Origin: Forficula auricularia
Lineage: Eukaryota > Arthropoda > Insecta > Dermaptera > Forficulidae
Direction of reading: 5' to 3'
Assembly (NCBI GenBank): GCA_024734495.1
Contig: JALMQS010000187.1
Span: forward strand, 9,626,769 to 9,690,768
Length of the DNA stretch: 64,000 bases
The notes beneath the pieces are model-generated. The model ran no database searches and was not told the origin of the DNA. It saw nothing but the letters and a program-made list of their open reading frames with translations. A program made the translations under genes and the position numbers. Shown one piece after another: positions 34,401-43,019 of this stretch; positions within the stretch are counted from its first letter, which is position 1; each line of letters starts with the position of its first letter.

Positions 34401-37400
34401 GTTTGAAGCTTACATTTTTTCTTTTCTAGTAGTATGTAGGTAATATTTGAATAAAAATGGCAATTATTGAATCTAATCTCAAATTATGAAATTTAAGAGC
34501 TTGAAAAAGTCAGTCTCAATAAAGCGACGTAACATTATTTTTCCGAAGCCCAAGTCCCTGAGAACTTATGAAAACGAATTATAATAATATAGAGGATTCA
34601 AAAAGTGGTTCAGCTTACATTAATTCCGGGAAAAGATTTTTTTCTAAGATCGTTTGGTATGTGGTGTAGGGATGCCAAATCTAAATTGCGACCTCGAAAA
34701 TCTGGGGGGGGGGGGGGAGAACTTTTGGTGGCCGAAATTTTCGGACTTATTCCAGTTTTTTGCTTATAACTCGAAAACGGCCCATATTTTGTAAATAACC
34801 GTCCTAAAGTAAATTAAAGTGAACAAAATTTCGTGTCGATTAAAAAAAAAATAGAAAATTGGTCCACTAGTTCGATTTTTTATGGGGATCAAAAAACAGC
34901 CCCACGGATCACATTTGAATATCCCAAAAACTCGCACTTTTTTCGATTTTTTCCCATTTTGACCATAAAGGAGCACGTTTTCGATAAAGACCACTCTATA
35001 CACTTTTAAACTAGATAAAATTTGCTACAATTCAAACAAACTTTCATCTTAATTAGATAATGGTAACCCGTACCGCAATGAGGTTGAAGTTTTGAAAAAC
35101 TGCAATTTTTTGCAAAAAATCGCAGTTTTTCCTTCATAATTGAAAACCACTCATCCTAGAAACTTGATTTCTGTCTCATTCTTTAGGAAATTTAATTTAC
35201 TTGGACGTTTACTTGGACCACTTTTTTGATAGAGTTATTTTAATGGAAAAAGTTGATACTGACCGTTGGTGGTTTTGTTGGGAGTGTCGGTCTTGGTGGA
35301 TGAGTTGGGGCGACTGGAGGCCATCCAGGAATTCCAGGCTGCACAGGAGGCTTAGGGGGTCTTGTAGGTTTTGTGGTTGGTGGATGAGTTGGCGCCGTCG
35401 GAGGCCACCCAGGGATTCCCGGTTGCACGGGCACAGGAGGTCTTGTAGGTGCTGTAGTCGGCACCGTTGCGGGGGTGGTTGGTCCTTCAGGCAGTCCAGG
35501 CCAACCTGGAGATGGCGGGTGAGTGGGCAAGGGCGGCACCGTGTGGTCAGGGGGGTGCGTCGGCACTGGGGGCGGCCACACTGCAGGAATACCACCACTT
35601 CCTCCTCCTCCAGTTCCCTGAAACAAACACAAACCGTTCTCGTTAAGGCTCCTGGGATTCTAAAAAACAAATTTTCTAAATCTTTTTTTTTCAATTAAGG
35701 TAGTTCTTTCGCGACAATCCACACAAAAAGTTTTAGCCTCGTAACCACTCTATAAATATGAACGGTACCAAAATTTTAGGTTATGTTTTTTTAATGTGAT
35801 TGTACTTCTCACACTACTATATCCTCTATTATGAATGAATCGTTTCCAAGCGACTATTCTTATATCCCCCTCCAGTAAAAATAATAGCCCAAATATGTTT
35901 TTTTTTATTTTTTATCAAAACTACGAGGTAAATAATTTCAATTTTTTTTTAAGTTACTCCGAATATATTATTATAACAAATATTAATTTTTCATCAAGTT
36001 GGTGAAAGCCCTTCAATAAAAAAAATGATCATTTTTCCACCCTTTCCCATGCTATTCATATGCACAAAAATTTCATTTTTAATTGCAATTATTTCATGTT
36101 TGGTGTGGTAAATCGTCTTCAAATTTTAACAGTGTGTTTATTATGCTTTTAATGACTTATATTTCAAGTTTCGAAGACTTCTTGAACTTTTGCATTTGTG
36201 AAAGAACTACCTTAAGTTCTTTTTAAAATAAGTGATGTGACGATCTCATGGCTTTATCTGTCCCATCCATAACCTCATATATAAAAATCAAATTTATAAT
36301 CTTTTAATGACATTTTAAGTAAGTGTGCGAAATTTGGTCCAAATCGGACAAAGGACTAAAAAACCCTCCACCCTCTCCTCCCCAATTTAAAATCCAATTT
36401 CAGCTCTTAATATAAATATAAAATTAAATTAAACTGAATAAATCTATTTGCATGAGTACCTATAAGCATGATTTCATTCATCATTTGAGGTGTTTCGACT
36501 ACGTGATTTTTTTGACTATAATTACAACTTTATATACCGGTATATACCTTATATTACCAGCTTAAAAGATATCGAATTTCGGTTTTTTGCTCATAACTTC
36601 TCGGAAAATAGACCAAATTCAAAATTTTTGTTTTTTACATACTTTTTAGAAAAAAATACAAAAAAATTATTTAAAGTGTTTTTATATGCGATTCTTGAGT
36701 TTGAAAATGTTAATCTTGTTTTTAAAACTGTATGTACTCTTCGATTTTTTTGATAATTTTTTATTTTAAACTTCTATTCATTCTACAAATTTTAAGACCG
36801 GGTTGTTAGTGGGCCAATGATAATTACTATTTTTTTTCGATTTTTGACTTTGATTTTCTTTCAACAAACTAAAATACTAATTATTTATTTTAATTTTACT
36901 TGGGAAAGTGGTGTAGGTTTTAGGTGAAACATGATATTAATTAATAAAGTAAAGGGAGTGTAGTTTCACAGTGAATGAAATAAAACTCAAAGAGGTTTAT
37001 ACAAACTCAATATATTTCGGATTATTAATCCATCATCAGGAGTTTACAGTTTAAAAACAAAAAATTAATCAGTAAACTCCTGATGATGGATTAATAATCC
37101 GAAATATATTGAGTTTGTATAAACCTCTTTGAGTTTTATTTCATTCACTGTGAAACTACCCTTTACTTTATTTATTTATTTATTTTAAACACCTGTTAAA
37201 TTCAATCAATTCAAAATAACTAAAATAAGAGAACTCAATATCAAAAAGTGGTTTTAATCATGGTTAATTTTCAAAAATCGAAAAAAATAGTAATTATCAT
37301 AGGCTCACTATCAACCCGGTCTTAGAATTTGTAGAATGAATAGAAGTTTAAAATAAAAAATTATCAAAAAAATTGAAAAGTACAGTATACAGTTTCAAAA

Positions 37401-38677
37401 ACAAGATTAAAATTTCCAAACTCAAAAATCGCATATAAAAACACTTTAAATACTTTTTTTTGTATTTTTTCTAAAAAATATGTAAAAAAACAAAAATTGC
37501 AATTTTTTTTTTTTAATTTGGACCATTTTTGAAGAAGTTATGAAAGAAAAACCGAAATTCGTTATCTTTTAAGCCGGTGATCAAAAAAATTTCAAAATTT
37601 ACCAGGAATAGTTTTTCGATGGATACTAGATAATGTCAAAAAATGAAGGAAATCGAAAATTAAAATTTTTCAAACCGTCCTATTAGGTGTGGAATGGCCC
37701 ATATATAAGTAATGGAGAAATTTCACCTGAAACCAGCTAGATTAAACATCTTTATTCTACTAAAATCTTAGAATTTGTCCGAAAAAGATTGAATGAATTC
37801 TTTCTCTTTTAAAATACATCTTGGTTAATCTGAACCCGAGCTGATTTTTTGAAAAAAACTTGCAACTATTTTAAAAAAAAAGATGCTCAAAACTTTAGTT
37901 TTACATCTTTATTGAGATTCACTAATCAAAATACACGATGTTTCGACATCTAATAGGTCTGGAGTCGTTTTTAAATGCTGGAGGAGATCGATTAATCGAT
38001 TAAGTCTTTCACTAGAATACTATTTTAGAACTGGGTGTCGTACATTCGGAGAGTTTATCTAGTTAAAAATGTGCATTGTAACTGATTGTAACTGAATCTT
38101 CCTTTTTGATGAACAACCCAACAACCGAAAAAGCGTTTAATCTGCAATTCCGATAGTAAATACCTATATCAACCCGCAATATGTATTCTTTTAGTAATTA
38201 ATTTTAACTTTCTTTTTTTCCATTGTAATCGAAACGTCGTCTGAATTGGAGTACCTACCTGTTCTTCTTCTTCGACTACTACAGGTTCAGGACCGACGAC
38301 ACTTGGAGGTTTCTGCGGTGGTGGTTTTCCAGGATTTGAACAACACACCCCGAACATCTAAAGGCAAAAATTTGTTTGCACATTAATATTAATACATTTC
38401 TAATGGTAAGTTTTTTTAAACTTTAGAGTTTATTCATTTATTCTTACCTGTCTACCTGAAGAGTTAAAGTAGCTACATGTATCATACATTCCAAGTATCC
38501 ATGTTTCCCAGTTGTTCAGTTCTGGCAATTTAAAATAAGGATAGCATTGTCGAAAACTGGTACATCTGCCCAAATGTCCCTTGCTTGTGAAACAGGGGCC
38601 GATCGGTAACAATCCTGGCCACCCCACTTGGCGTAATCTCGGGGGCGAATCTTTGATAGCTCGCGACTCTCGAGCAG
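22247..38677 (-). CDS. CLIP-domain trypsin-like serine protease (nine exons, 5' end missing)
   Basis: Secreted arthropod proteases of this class act in haemolymph cascades such as clotting, melanization or Toll activation (family knowledge). Exons, 5' to 3': 38448-38677, 38259-38357, 35264-35617, 32923-33057, 32709-32797, 30159-30294, 26056-26194, 25845-25990, 22247-22402; all phases agree. In the roughly 493-residue product, a CLIP domain has six Cys (about 28, 38, 44, 67, 81, 82), followed by a Pro-rich linker (about 93-240). The activation site is R257|IVGG and the triad is His298 (TAAHC), Asp350 (NDIAIL), Ser445 (GDSGG). Asp439 six residues before the Ser predicts Arg/Lys cleavage. The signal-peptide exon was not recognised to the right. 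Introns hold mariner, Tc1/LINE, SINE and hAT insertions. The gene converges on gwl. Confidence 0.95.
22475..23169 (+). mobile_element. internally deleted mariner element, copy 2
   Basis: Same inverted repeats as copy 1, flanked by TA at 22473-22474 and 23170-23171. It carries the same internal deletion at [13 protein letters not shown], showing both derive from one deleted progenitor. It also lost about 13 bases after ELVR, breaking the reading frame. The 3' flank of both copies is homologous for several hundred bases, so mariner and flank were duplicated together or hit the same repeat. It lies in the last protease intron. Confidence 0.9.
23237..23531. repeat. foldback element with 15-bp target duplication
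   Basis: Inserted in the flank shared by the two mariner copies. ATATCAAACAGTTTT occurs on both sides (about 23211-23226 and 23532-23547), while the other copy (16965) has it once. The left arm is longer than the right. Carries the hammerhead-like motif at 23368. Confidence 0.85.
23368..23421 (-). ncRNA. hammerhead-like motif with long stem I
   Basis: CTGAAGA, stem II, GAAACGTC. Flanks CCTTTGAAACC and GGTTTGAAAGG pair over ten positions with one G-G mismatch, giving stem I in the hammerhead position. The ACGT after GAA is self-complementary, as in dimeric hammerheads with a tiny stem III. Confidence 0.55.
24141..24273 (+). CDS. MADF-domain first exon (partial gene or transposon-derived)
   Basis: An ATG opens [19 protein letters not shown], then a tyrosine-rich stretch and [15 protein letters not shown], ending at donor G|GTAAGT. 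This matches the start of a MADF (Myb/SANT-like) DNA-binding domain: L-I-x-x-V-R-K-Y-P-x-L-Y-D-P, with a Trp in helix 2. MADF proteins are host regulators or accessory proteins of PIF/Harbinger transposons (family knowledge). A possible second exon near 24912 (ERRWKK-like) does not keep frame, so the gene is partial, degenerate or split differently. It lies inside the protease's last intron on the other strand. Confidence 0.55.
24274..25844. other. protease intron, AT-rich
   Basis: Contains a C run (24670), decayed repeat sequence and, at 25700-25800, a GC-richer patch (CCAACTCCCTCTCCCAGGG, GGATGGCGACCACGGGATCC) that resembles a LINE or SINE tail but could not be classified. Confidence 0.35.
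25845..25990 (-). CDS. protease exon (S1 pocket)
   Basis: Encodes [26 protein letters not shown] and NQDSCS. The Asp in QDSCS is the base of the trypsin-type S1 pocket. It ends in phase 0 against GDSGG. Confidence 0.95.
26056..26194 (-). CDS. protease exon (catalytic Asp)
   Basis: Encodes [15 protein letters not shown] with the catalytic aspartate, VKPICLPSG and [10 protein letters not shown]. Acceptor TTTTAG, donor GAAG|GTGAGT. Confidence 0.95.
27018..28454 (-). pseudogene. Tc1 transposase pseudogene
   Basis: Starts at [13 protein letters not shown] (ATG near 28452). Recognisable blocks are HTH1 (28452-28284), HTH2 (about 27911-27740) and the DDE core and C-terminus (27563-27018, ending RGEVTQW). 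The first catalytic Asp block (HWSDES-like) is scrambled near 27570. Breaks: the LINE insertion at about 27912-28283 and at least one frameshift. Confidence 0.88.
27912..28283 (-). mobile_element. 5'-truncated LINE 3' end nested in the Tc1 element
   Basis: Minus-strand sequence encodes the C-terminus of a non-LTR reverse transcriptase ([37 protein letters not shown]) followed by a stop. It ends in a poly(A) of about nine bases (T run at 27913-27921). It lies between Tc1 residues GTIASKPR and KISYDDRR. The WNSLPxxVFPxxYNLxxFK signature is typical of jockey/CR1-like elements. No clear target duplication was found. Confidence 0.8.
28941..29020. repeat. 80-base palindrome without spacer
   Basis: ATTCACAAAGAGAAACAAAG runs into its own inverse with the centre at 28980/28981 (TTGATGCATCAA). 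A single half-arm recurs at about 51426-51466, and downstream CTGCTACTCTCGGCAAAA recurs near 5922, 41868 and 54580. Confidence 0.85.
29450..29669 (-). mobile_element. tRNA-derived SINE with 15-bp target duplication
   Basis: On the minus strand it opens with a tRNA-like head (TTAGCCGAGAGCTTAAAG as A box, GGGTTCGAGTCC as B box). It continues through a hairpin region (CCATTTTGATGGAAG) and ends in a GAT repeat. CTCATTAATTAGAAT borders both sides (29435-29449, 29670-29684). Lies in a protease intron. Confidence 0.88.
30159..30294 (-). CDS. protease exon (between His and Asp)
   Basis: Encodes [18 protein letters not shown] and [19 protein letters not shown]. Donor TTG|GTAAGT. The previous intron holds a hAT MITE and the nested foldback; the next holds the SINE and Tc1 insertions. 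Confidence 0.95.
30618..30662 (-). ncRNA. hammerhead-like motif, outer palindrome arm
   Basis: Stem I CCCGCT/GGTGGG, CTGAAGA, one extra base, stem II region ending TAGCC, then GAAACGTT. Partner at 31398-31442. Confidence 0.55.
30893..30936 (-). ncRNA. hammerhead-like motif, inner palindrome arm
   Basis: AAAACC, CTGAAGA, A, GGAGG/CCTCC, GAAACGTC, GGTTTT: stem I and stem II are both perfect. The inverted partner at 31147-31186 has lost the core (CTGAGAG, CTGAAAC). Confidence 0.6.
31398..31442 (+). ncRNA. hammerhead-like motif, outer palindrome partner
   Basis: CCTGCT, CTGAAGA (31404-31410), T, stem II GGCTA/TAGCC, GAAACGTT, AGTGGG. Stem I pairs six positions including two wobbles. One nucleotide more than the textbook core lies between CTGAAGA and stem II. 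Confidence 0.58.
31867..32260. mobile_element. hAT MITE, perfect 8-bp duplication
   Basis: Begins CAGGGCCGTATTT and ends AAATTCGGCTCTG, with internal GGGCGGCA-like blocks near both ends. It is flanked by CATTTAAT at 31859-31866 and 32261-32268. Non-coding, 394 bases, in a protease intron. Confidence 0.9.
32709..32797 (-). CDS. protease exon (catalytic His)
   Basis: Encodes [16 protein letters not shown] and ILTAAHCVA with the catalytic histidine. Donor GCCTA|GTAAGT leaves phase 2, completed by C from the next exon. Confidence 0.95.
32923..33057 (-). CDS. protease exon (activation site)
   Basis: Encodes FSGSCGAK, whose Cys normally ties the light chain to the catalytic chain, then [20 protein letters not shown]. 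Cleavage after Arg would expose IVGG. Donor ATT|GTATGT. Confidence 0.95.
33303..34158. mobile_element. hAT element (Charlie-like ends) with a foreign insert
   Basis: Ends CACTGGTTCTTAACC and GATTAAGAACCACTG form inverted repeats, flanked by TTTTAATC at 33295-33302 and 34159-34166. GGGTCGYG blocks lie near both termini. The middle (about 33480-34000) is richer in G and C and unlike the ends: a second inserted element. No transposase is recognisable. Confidence 0.85.
33480..34000. repeat. unclassified insert in hAT, possible LTR fragment
   Basis: This stretch contains a direct repeat of about 29 bases (CCAAGGAGCCCTAAAAAGCT core, near 33681 and 33751) and an AATAAA-type signal near 33925. Its composition resembles a solo LTR or retroelement 3' end, but no TG/CA termini with a 4-6 bp duplication could be fixed. 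Confidence 0.3.
35264..35617 (-). CDS. protease exon (proline-rich linker)
   Basis: 118 codons of low-complexity Pro/Thr/Gly sequence between the CLIP and protease domains. It contains two near-copies of a module with [10 protein letters not shown] followed by APTHPP, plus a diverged third ([11 protein letters not shown]). Acceptor TTTCAG, donor ACG|GTCAGT. Long open frames on the opposite strand here are shadows. Such linkers are usually extended and often O-glycosylated (family knowledge). Confidence 0.88.
35699..36211 (-). mobile_element. piggyBac-like MITE, copy 3 (inverted)
   Basis: Reverse-oriented copy with the best preserved ends (GGTAGTTCTTTCGC and GTGAAAGAACTACC) between TTAA at 35695-35698 and 36212-36215. 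Lies in a protease intron. Confidence 0.8.
37003..37045 (-). ncRNA. hammerhead-like motif, left arm
   Basis: AAACTC, CTGATGA, T, GGATT-AAT-AATCC, GAAATATATT, GAGTTT. Stem I is six perfect pairs and stem II five. Here the stem III position is ATATAT, again self-complementary. Confidence 0.6.
37074..37116 (+). ncRNA. hammerhead-like motif, right arm
   Basis: Identical to 37003-37045 in inverted orientation, 28 bases away; CTGATGA is at 37080-37086 and GAGTTT at 37111-37116. Confidence 0.6.
38259..38357 (-). CDS. protease exon (end of CLIP, start of linker)
   Basis: Encodes [18 protein letters not shown], giving the adjacent Cys pair that closes a CLIP domain, then an acidic stretch (VVVEEEEQ). 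Donor CAG|GTAGGT. In phase on both sides. Confidence 0.92.
38448..38677 (-). CDS. protease exon 1 visible (CLIP domain)
   Basis: Acceptor TTTTAG before CTGCTCGAG; donor CAG|GTAAGA. It opens with two bases completing an upstream codon, so at least one exon (signal peptide) is missing. It encodes [32 protein letters not shown] and [14 protein letters not shown], carrying four of the six CLIP cysteines. Confidence 0.93.
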
Positions 38678-38724
38678 CTAAAACACATATTCAAAATTTG
38701 GTCGTTTAGTACAGATTTTACACT

Positions 38725-39092
38725 TCAAATTGAACCATTTACAAATCAAATTGAATACTTTACAAATCAAATTGAACCCTTTACAAATCAAAATGAACCC
38801 TTTACAAATCAAAATGAACCCTTTACAAATCAAATTGAAGCCTTTACAAATCAAATTGAAAACTTTACAAATCAAATTGAACCCTTTACAAATCAAATTG
38901 AACATTTTACAAATCAAATTGAACCCTTTACAAATCAAATTGAACACTTTACAAATCAAATTGAACACTTTACAAATCAAATTGAACCGTTTACAAATCA
39001 AATTGAACACTTTACAAATCAAATTGAACACTTTACAAATCAAATTGAACCCTTTACAAATCAAATTGAACCCTTTACAAATCAAATTGAAC
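38725..39092. repeat. 21-bp minisatellite, about 17 units
   Basis: Unit TTTACAAATCAAATTGAACCC with variation mostly at the last bases. Because 21 is a multiple of three, both strands stay open, giving false ORFs. Two inverted units also lie at about 40678-40712. Confidence 0.95.
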
Positions 39093-39845
39093 AGTTAAAA
39101 ATATATTCATTGCCTCTTTATTTACAAACATAATAATTTAATTCATAAATATATATGTACATTTGTACATACATTAAATTAATGATTATTGTTAATGAAA
39201 AAGAATTAGTTAAATTATATAATTATTATAATTATAACATAAATTTGACACTCTAAAATAATTAATAATAGTGCAAATACTATATGTAAATCTTGATGAA
39301 TTACAATATATATGTAGTGGTATGTATTACATAATTAAGGTTAGTTTTTAAAATCTTTCCTGAAATTGTACATATGTACAGTTAAACAAAAAGGATACAT
39401 AAATACATATGTATGTATGTAAGTAAATTTAATTTATAGATGTTCTTTTGCGGCAGCTGCTCGTAGTTTCATGTACATATTCATAAAATATTTATGTATA
39501 ACAATCTGTAGAAGTGACAGTTGCAATAGACTGATGGGGGGGGGGGGGGTTAAAAAATAAAATCTAGGCCATTTGAGCAAACCCTAGCTAGTTCAAAAAC
39601 TAGTGTGAATATCAAAACCAAATTTCACAGGTAGTTTTGGGGCATTGGAATTAAGAGCTGATTCGATTTTGGTGCAAATACAAAATTAAAGGGAGGGGGG
39701 TCAAAAAATAAAAATCTAGGCCATTTGAGCAAACTCAATCAAATTTTGTATACATAACCAGTTGGCCAGCAGAACACTAAAAATGCAAAAACAAACCGCC
39801 CAAAATGTGGGGGAGGGGTCAAAAATGAAAATCTAGGCCCTTGGA

Positions 39846-40590
39846 CAAGCACGTACCCAGGGAGGGGCTACGGGGGCTAACCCCCCCCCCCCGAATCTAG
39901 CCCATTGCAAAAAAGTATACTTCGGAAAAAATTGTAAAACAATACTGATTTTCATAAGTGTCAAAGTTTTTTGCGAGACGTAATTAAATTCTATTTCATC
40001 CTGCCCATTCAAATTCAAATCTTTCTTTATATTTTGATGATCGAGTGTCACTTTCCGCAGTAAAGACCGAGTACAAGTTGTGGTGTAAACGTGTTGCATT
40101 GCTGGGAAAAGACATCGAGGTTCTGGGGGTGTTGGAAAAATGTGAGAGTCTATTTTCCAACTGTTAAACATCTTCTCCCAATTCTTGCTACGTTGCCAGT
40201 TACGACTGCAAGCGTCGAAAGATCTTTCTCGACTTTGAAACGAATCAAGACGTTCCTGTGCAGCGTTATGATCGACGAAAGACTAAGCGCACTTGACATA
40301 CTCTCAATACATTGGGACTACAAAGTGGATCCCGACAAAGTCCTTGATATCATGACAGCTACGAAATCTCGACCTCTGAACTTGTGAATTAGTTTTTTGA
40401 TGGGTTATAATACATTTATTATGGATCAATTGTTTATGTAAATTATAGATTATGGGAAAACTCATGAAAATGTCAATAATTCTGTGTAATAAAAAATTAG
40501 TTTTCTATTTGATTAAGATCATGTTTGATTATCAGAGTATAAATATTGAAAACTTCACTTTTCGAAATGGAATTTCTGGGTACGTGCTTG
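39846..40590 (+). mobile_element. hAT element, internally deleted, 8-bp duplication
   Basis: Perfect 15-base terminal inverted repeats CAAGCACGTACCCAG (39846-39860; complement at 40576-40590) are flanked by the identical octamer CCCTTGGA (39838-39845, 40591-40598). This is diagnostic of hAT. Only the end of a transposase remains inside. It interrupts a copy of a dispersed repeat seen elsewhere in the window. Confidence 0.92.
40127..40387 (+). pseudogene. hAT transposase C-terminal dimerization domain remnant
   Basis: Encodes LLPILATLPVTTASVERSF, STLKRIKTFL and DERLSALDILSIH, followed by a stop at 40385-40387. The P-x-T-x-A-x-x-E-R-x-F-S core is the hAT C-terminal dimerization motif. Upstream catalytic sequence is absent, so this is the residue of an internally deleted element. 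Confidence 0.9.
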
Positions 40591-40985
40591 CCCTTGGACC
40601 AAATTCAACTAGAAGTGTATGGTAAAGTCAAATGGATGGCCACATTAGAACATGTCAATTTATTTTAAAATACATTAAAATGTTCAATTTGATTTGTAAA
40701 ATGTTCAATTTGAAGTTAATTAAAACCTGTATCAGAGCCGGATCTAGAATATTTTGTCACCTGAGATCTGAGATAACAAATGTTGATGTCCTTCTTTCAT
40801 ACACACACTCACACTCACTTTCATACAAAACACAAGCATTATGAACTGGAATTTTAAAGAAGTGTTATACTTTTTCTTACTGAGACTTTGTATGATTTTA
40901 GTTTTTTTGCATCAAAACAGATCATCATTTGGTATTTATCGCGAAATATGTATGTTTGCATAACAATTTTTATTTTTTAAGAACT

Positions 40986-42170
40986 ATTCTTTGGAAAATC
41001 ATCTACCGAAAAGTTATTGCTAGTATTATTGTCTCATTAATATGGGAATAAAAACATTTTTACTTTATCCAATGCGAAGGATGGGTAAAGTATTGTAATC
41101 TAGCGCTACTTCAAAGGGTCCTCAGGTAAAGACTACTGAACCCATGGTCTCAATTAAAGTCACGAATTGTAGTATTCATTTAGGTTGAATTTTAGCACGT
41201 GACAGTTTTGCCAAAAAGTGCGATTTTTTCATTTAGTGCGTGCGGATGTACCATATATATATGGATGGATGTGGTCGTTTTTTTCGTCCACGATTTTTTC
41301 CACACCGTTAAACCGATTGAAATGAAATTGAAAATCTACCATTATTTTAACAAAATGAAGCGCTGATTATTTTTGCTACATATCGGACCACAAACATTAG
41401 TATTTTATTTCAGTACTTTTTTAGTTTTTTCTAAATATCTTGAAAATGACTCAACCAATTTTGATTAAATTTAATATACTAATTAAGTACCTTGGGGACC
41501 ACAAAAAAGGTTAAATAAAATTTTTAGTAAAATTATATTTTAAAGTACTTTACTCTAGAGTAAGATAGTACATTGGATAAAGTTTAGCAACGATCCGTTG
41601 CAGTTTATTTCCTATAGGAAACATATTCTTACATTCTTTATTTTTTTCATCTCCGTTAACGATTGTTCTAAGCGGCTAGATATTAAAAGGTGTATTTACA
41701 TGTAATTATTAATTCTATATATTTCGAAAATATGTCACCACTCTCGTGATTTTCCATAATATTTATTTAACAATCGTGATTTAGCTTCAAATTTATATTG
41801 TAAAATACCTACTTCCAAACCGAAATAAATAAACAGGTATAGCTCTTAAATTGAAAGTTTCTTTTTGCCGAGAGTAGCAGAATTTTTATAAATTAAAGGA
41901 GACAATAAAAGAGTGTGGGCAATTCCTTAAAACTTTCGGGTCAAAAATTAATTAAAATTAACAAACTGCTTCACTATAGTAAATTTTCAACTTTCTAGCA
42001 GACAAAAAAAATATCCAAATCATTAAAATTTACCAAAATCTATTCATTAAAAGTTTCAATTAATTTGATGAAAAAGAAGAATAACTCTGGAACTGGATAT
42101 CGAAATTTTCTTTTTTAATTACTTTAACTAAAAAATAAATAAATAAATAAATATAATAATGAAAATAATT
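40986..42170. other. AT-rich stretch upstream of the visible protease exons
   Basis: Decayed repeat sequence only (CTGCTACTCTCGGCAAAA block near 41868). No signal-peptide exon recognised on the minus strand. Confidence 0.35.
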
Positions 42171-42361
42171 GATTTAAGGTCAAATCAAATATCTTATTAG
42201 ATAATTATGTACATATATATTGCATGTAAGAGGGTTTCGTTTAGGCTATCTGCTCGGAAAGCAAATTATTAGCTCTCTGGTTCAACTTCTGAGGGGAGGA
42301 AACCCTCTTAGATGCAATATATACATAATTAATAAGATTTTTGATTTGATCTTAAATCATT
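42171..42361. repeat. foldback with tRNA-like centre
   Basis: Arms TGATTTAAGGTCAAATCAAA and inverse. The centre has GGCTATCTGCTCGG and TGGTTCAACTTC, reminiscent of Pol III A and B boxes. Confidence 0.6.
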
Positions 42362-42773
42362 TATTTTCTAAATATATATTTGTTGAAAAATTTTATTCTA
42401 TATTTCAAAAAAAAGCTTCCAAACATCAAACAAAGGTCATCATTTCAATACATCAAAACAATTCTAATGAAATCCATTTTGATAACATCACATAAAATAA
42501 ATACTTTATTTTTTCTCTTTTATTTAGTATACTTATTTATATACTAATTAATTTAGAAAAGTCTTATCAACTTATCATTATTTTGATTCAATTATTATTT
42601 TAATAAAAAATAAATACCAAAAAATAGTATAATTATTTCTATTAGTCATTAAGAAAAAACAAAATAAAATAAAATAAGGAAATAAATATATTTATTAAAT
42701 CAATAAATAAATAACACATGCAATAGTCACATGCATTGATCAATATATAAGATAAAGGCCATAGGGATATAAG

Positions 42774-43019
42774 CGAGGGGTGATCCGCGATTGGAAGTAG
42801 GTGTACACCTCTTTGGAAGTATTTCGGAAGTACTTGGAAATATTTGGAAGTACTTGGAAATATTTGAAAGTGCTTGGGAATATTTGGAAGTACTTGGAAA
42901 TATTTGAAAGTACTTGGAAATGTTTGGAAGTACTTGGAAATATTTGGAATTACTTGGAAATATTTGGAAGTACAAGTGGAAGTAGATGTACAGCATATTA
43001 GGTCGCGGTTCACCCCTCG
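42774..43019. mobile_element. CGAGGGGTGAACCGCG MITE, copy 1
   Basis: Terminal inverted repeats CGAGGGGTGATCCGCG and CGCGGTTCACCCCTCG, flanked by GATATAAG at 42766-42773 and 43020-43027. The interior is a minisatellite of about 20-base units (GGAAGTACTTGGAAATATTT). It sits in one arm of a larger palindrome whose other arm lacks it, so it arrived after the palindrome formed. Confidence 0.92.
42815..42975. repeat. 20-bp minisatellite inside a MITE
   Basis: Alternating GGAAGTACTTGGAAATATTT units, about eight, forming the interior of the MITE at 42774-43019. Reading frames through it are artefacts. Confidence 0.9.

Larger units (their letters stand above)
36555..37580. repeat. large inverted repeat with a small palindrome at its centre
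   Basis: 36555-36870 and 37255-37580 are inverted copies (CTTAAAAGATATCGAATTTC against its inverse). Between them 36943-37170 is a tighter palindrome bearing the two best hammerhead-like motifs. In a protease intron. Confidence 0.85.
39540..40985 (+). repeat. dispersed repeat split by a hAT element
   Basis: 39540-39845 and 40599-40985 belong to the same family; the hAT element with its octamer duplication lies between. Confidence 0.7.

Noticed and set aside
35201..35698. 165-codon Arg/Trp-rich plus-strand frame
   Set aside because: Shadow of the proline-rich protease exon on the other strand, which fits splice phases and domain order.
30618..37116. Calling the modules confirmed self-cleaving hammerheads
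   Set aside because: The core has one extra base before stem II and no structure calculation or assay is available; reported as hammerhead-like only.
38725..39092. CRISPR-like array
   Set aside because: Units are contiguous without unique spacers, and the sequence is a eukaryotic nuclear genome.
38678..39098. Long open frames on both strands (135 and 122 codons) with repeated ICKxFNL or LQIKLN units
   Set aside because: They come from a 21-bp tandem repeat whose period is a multiple of three; no start context, splice fit or homologous domain.
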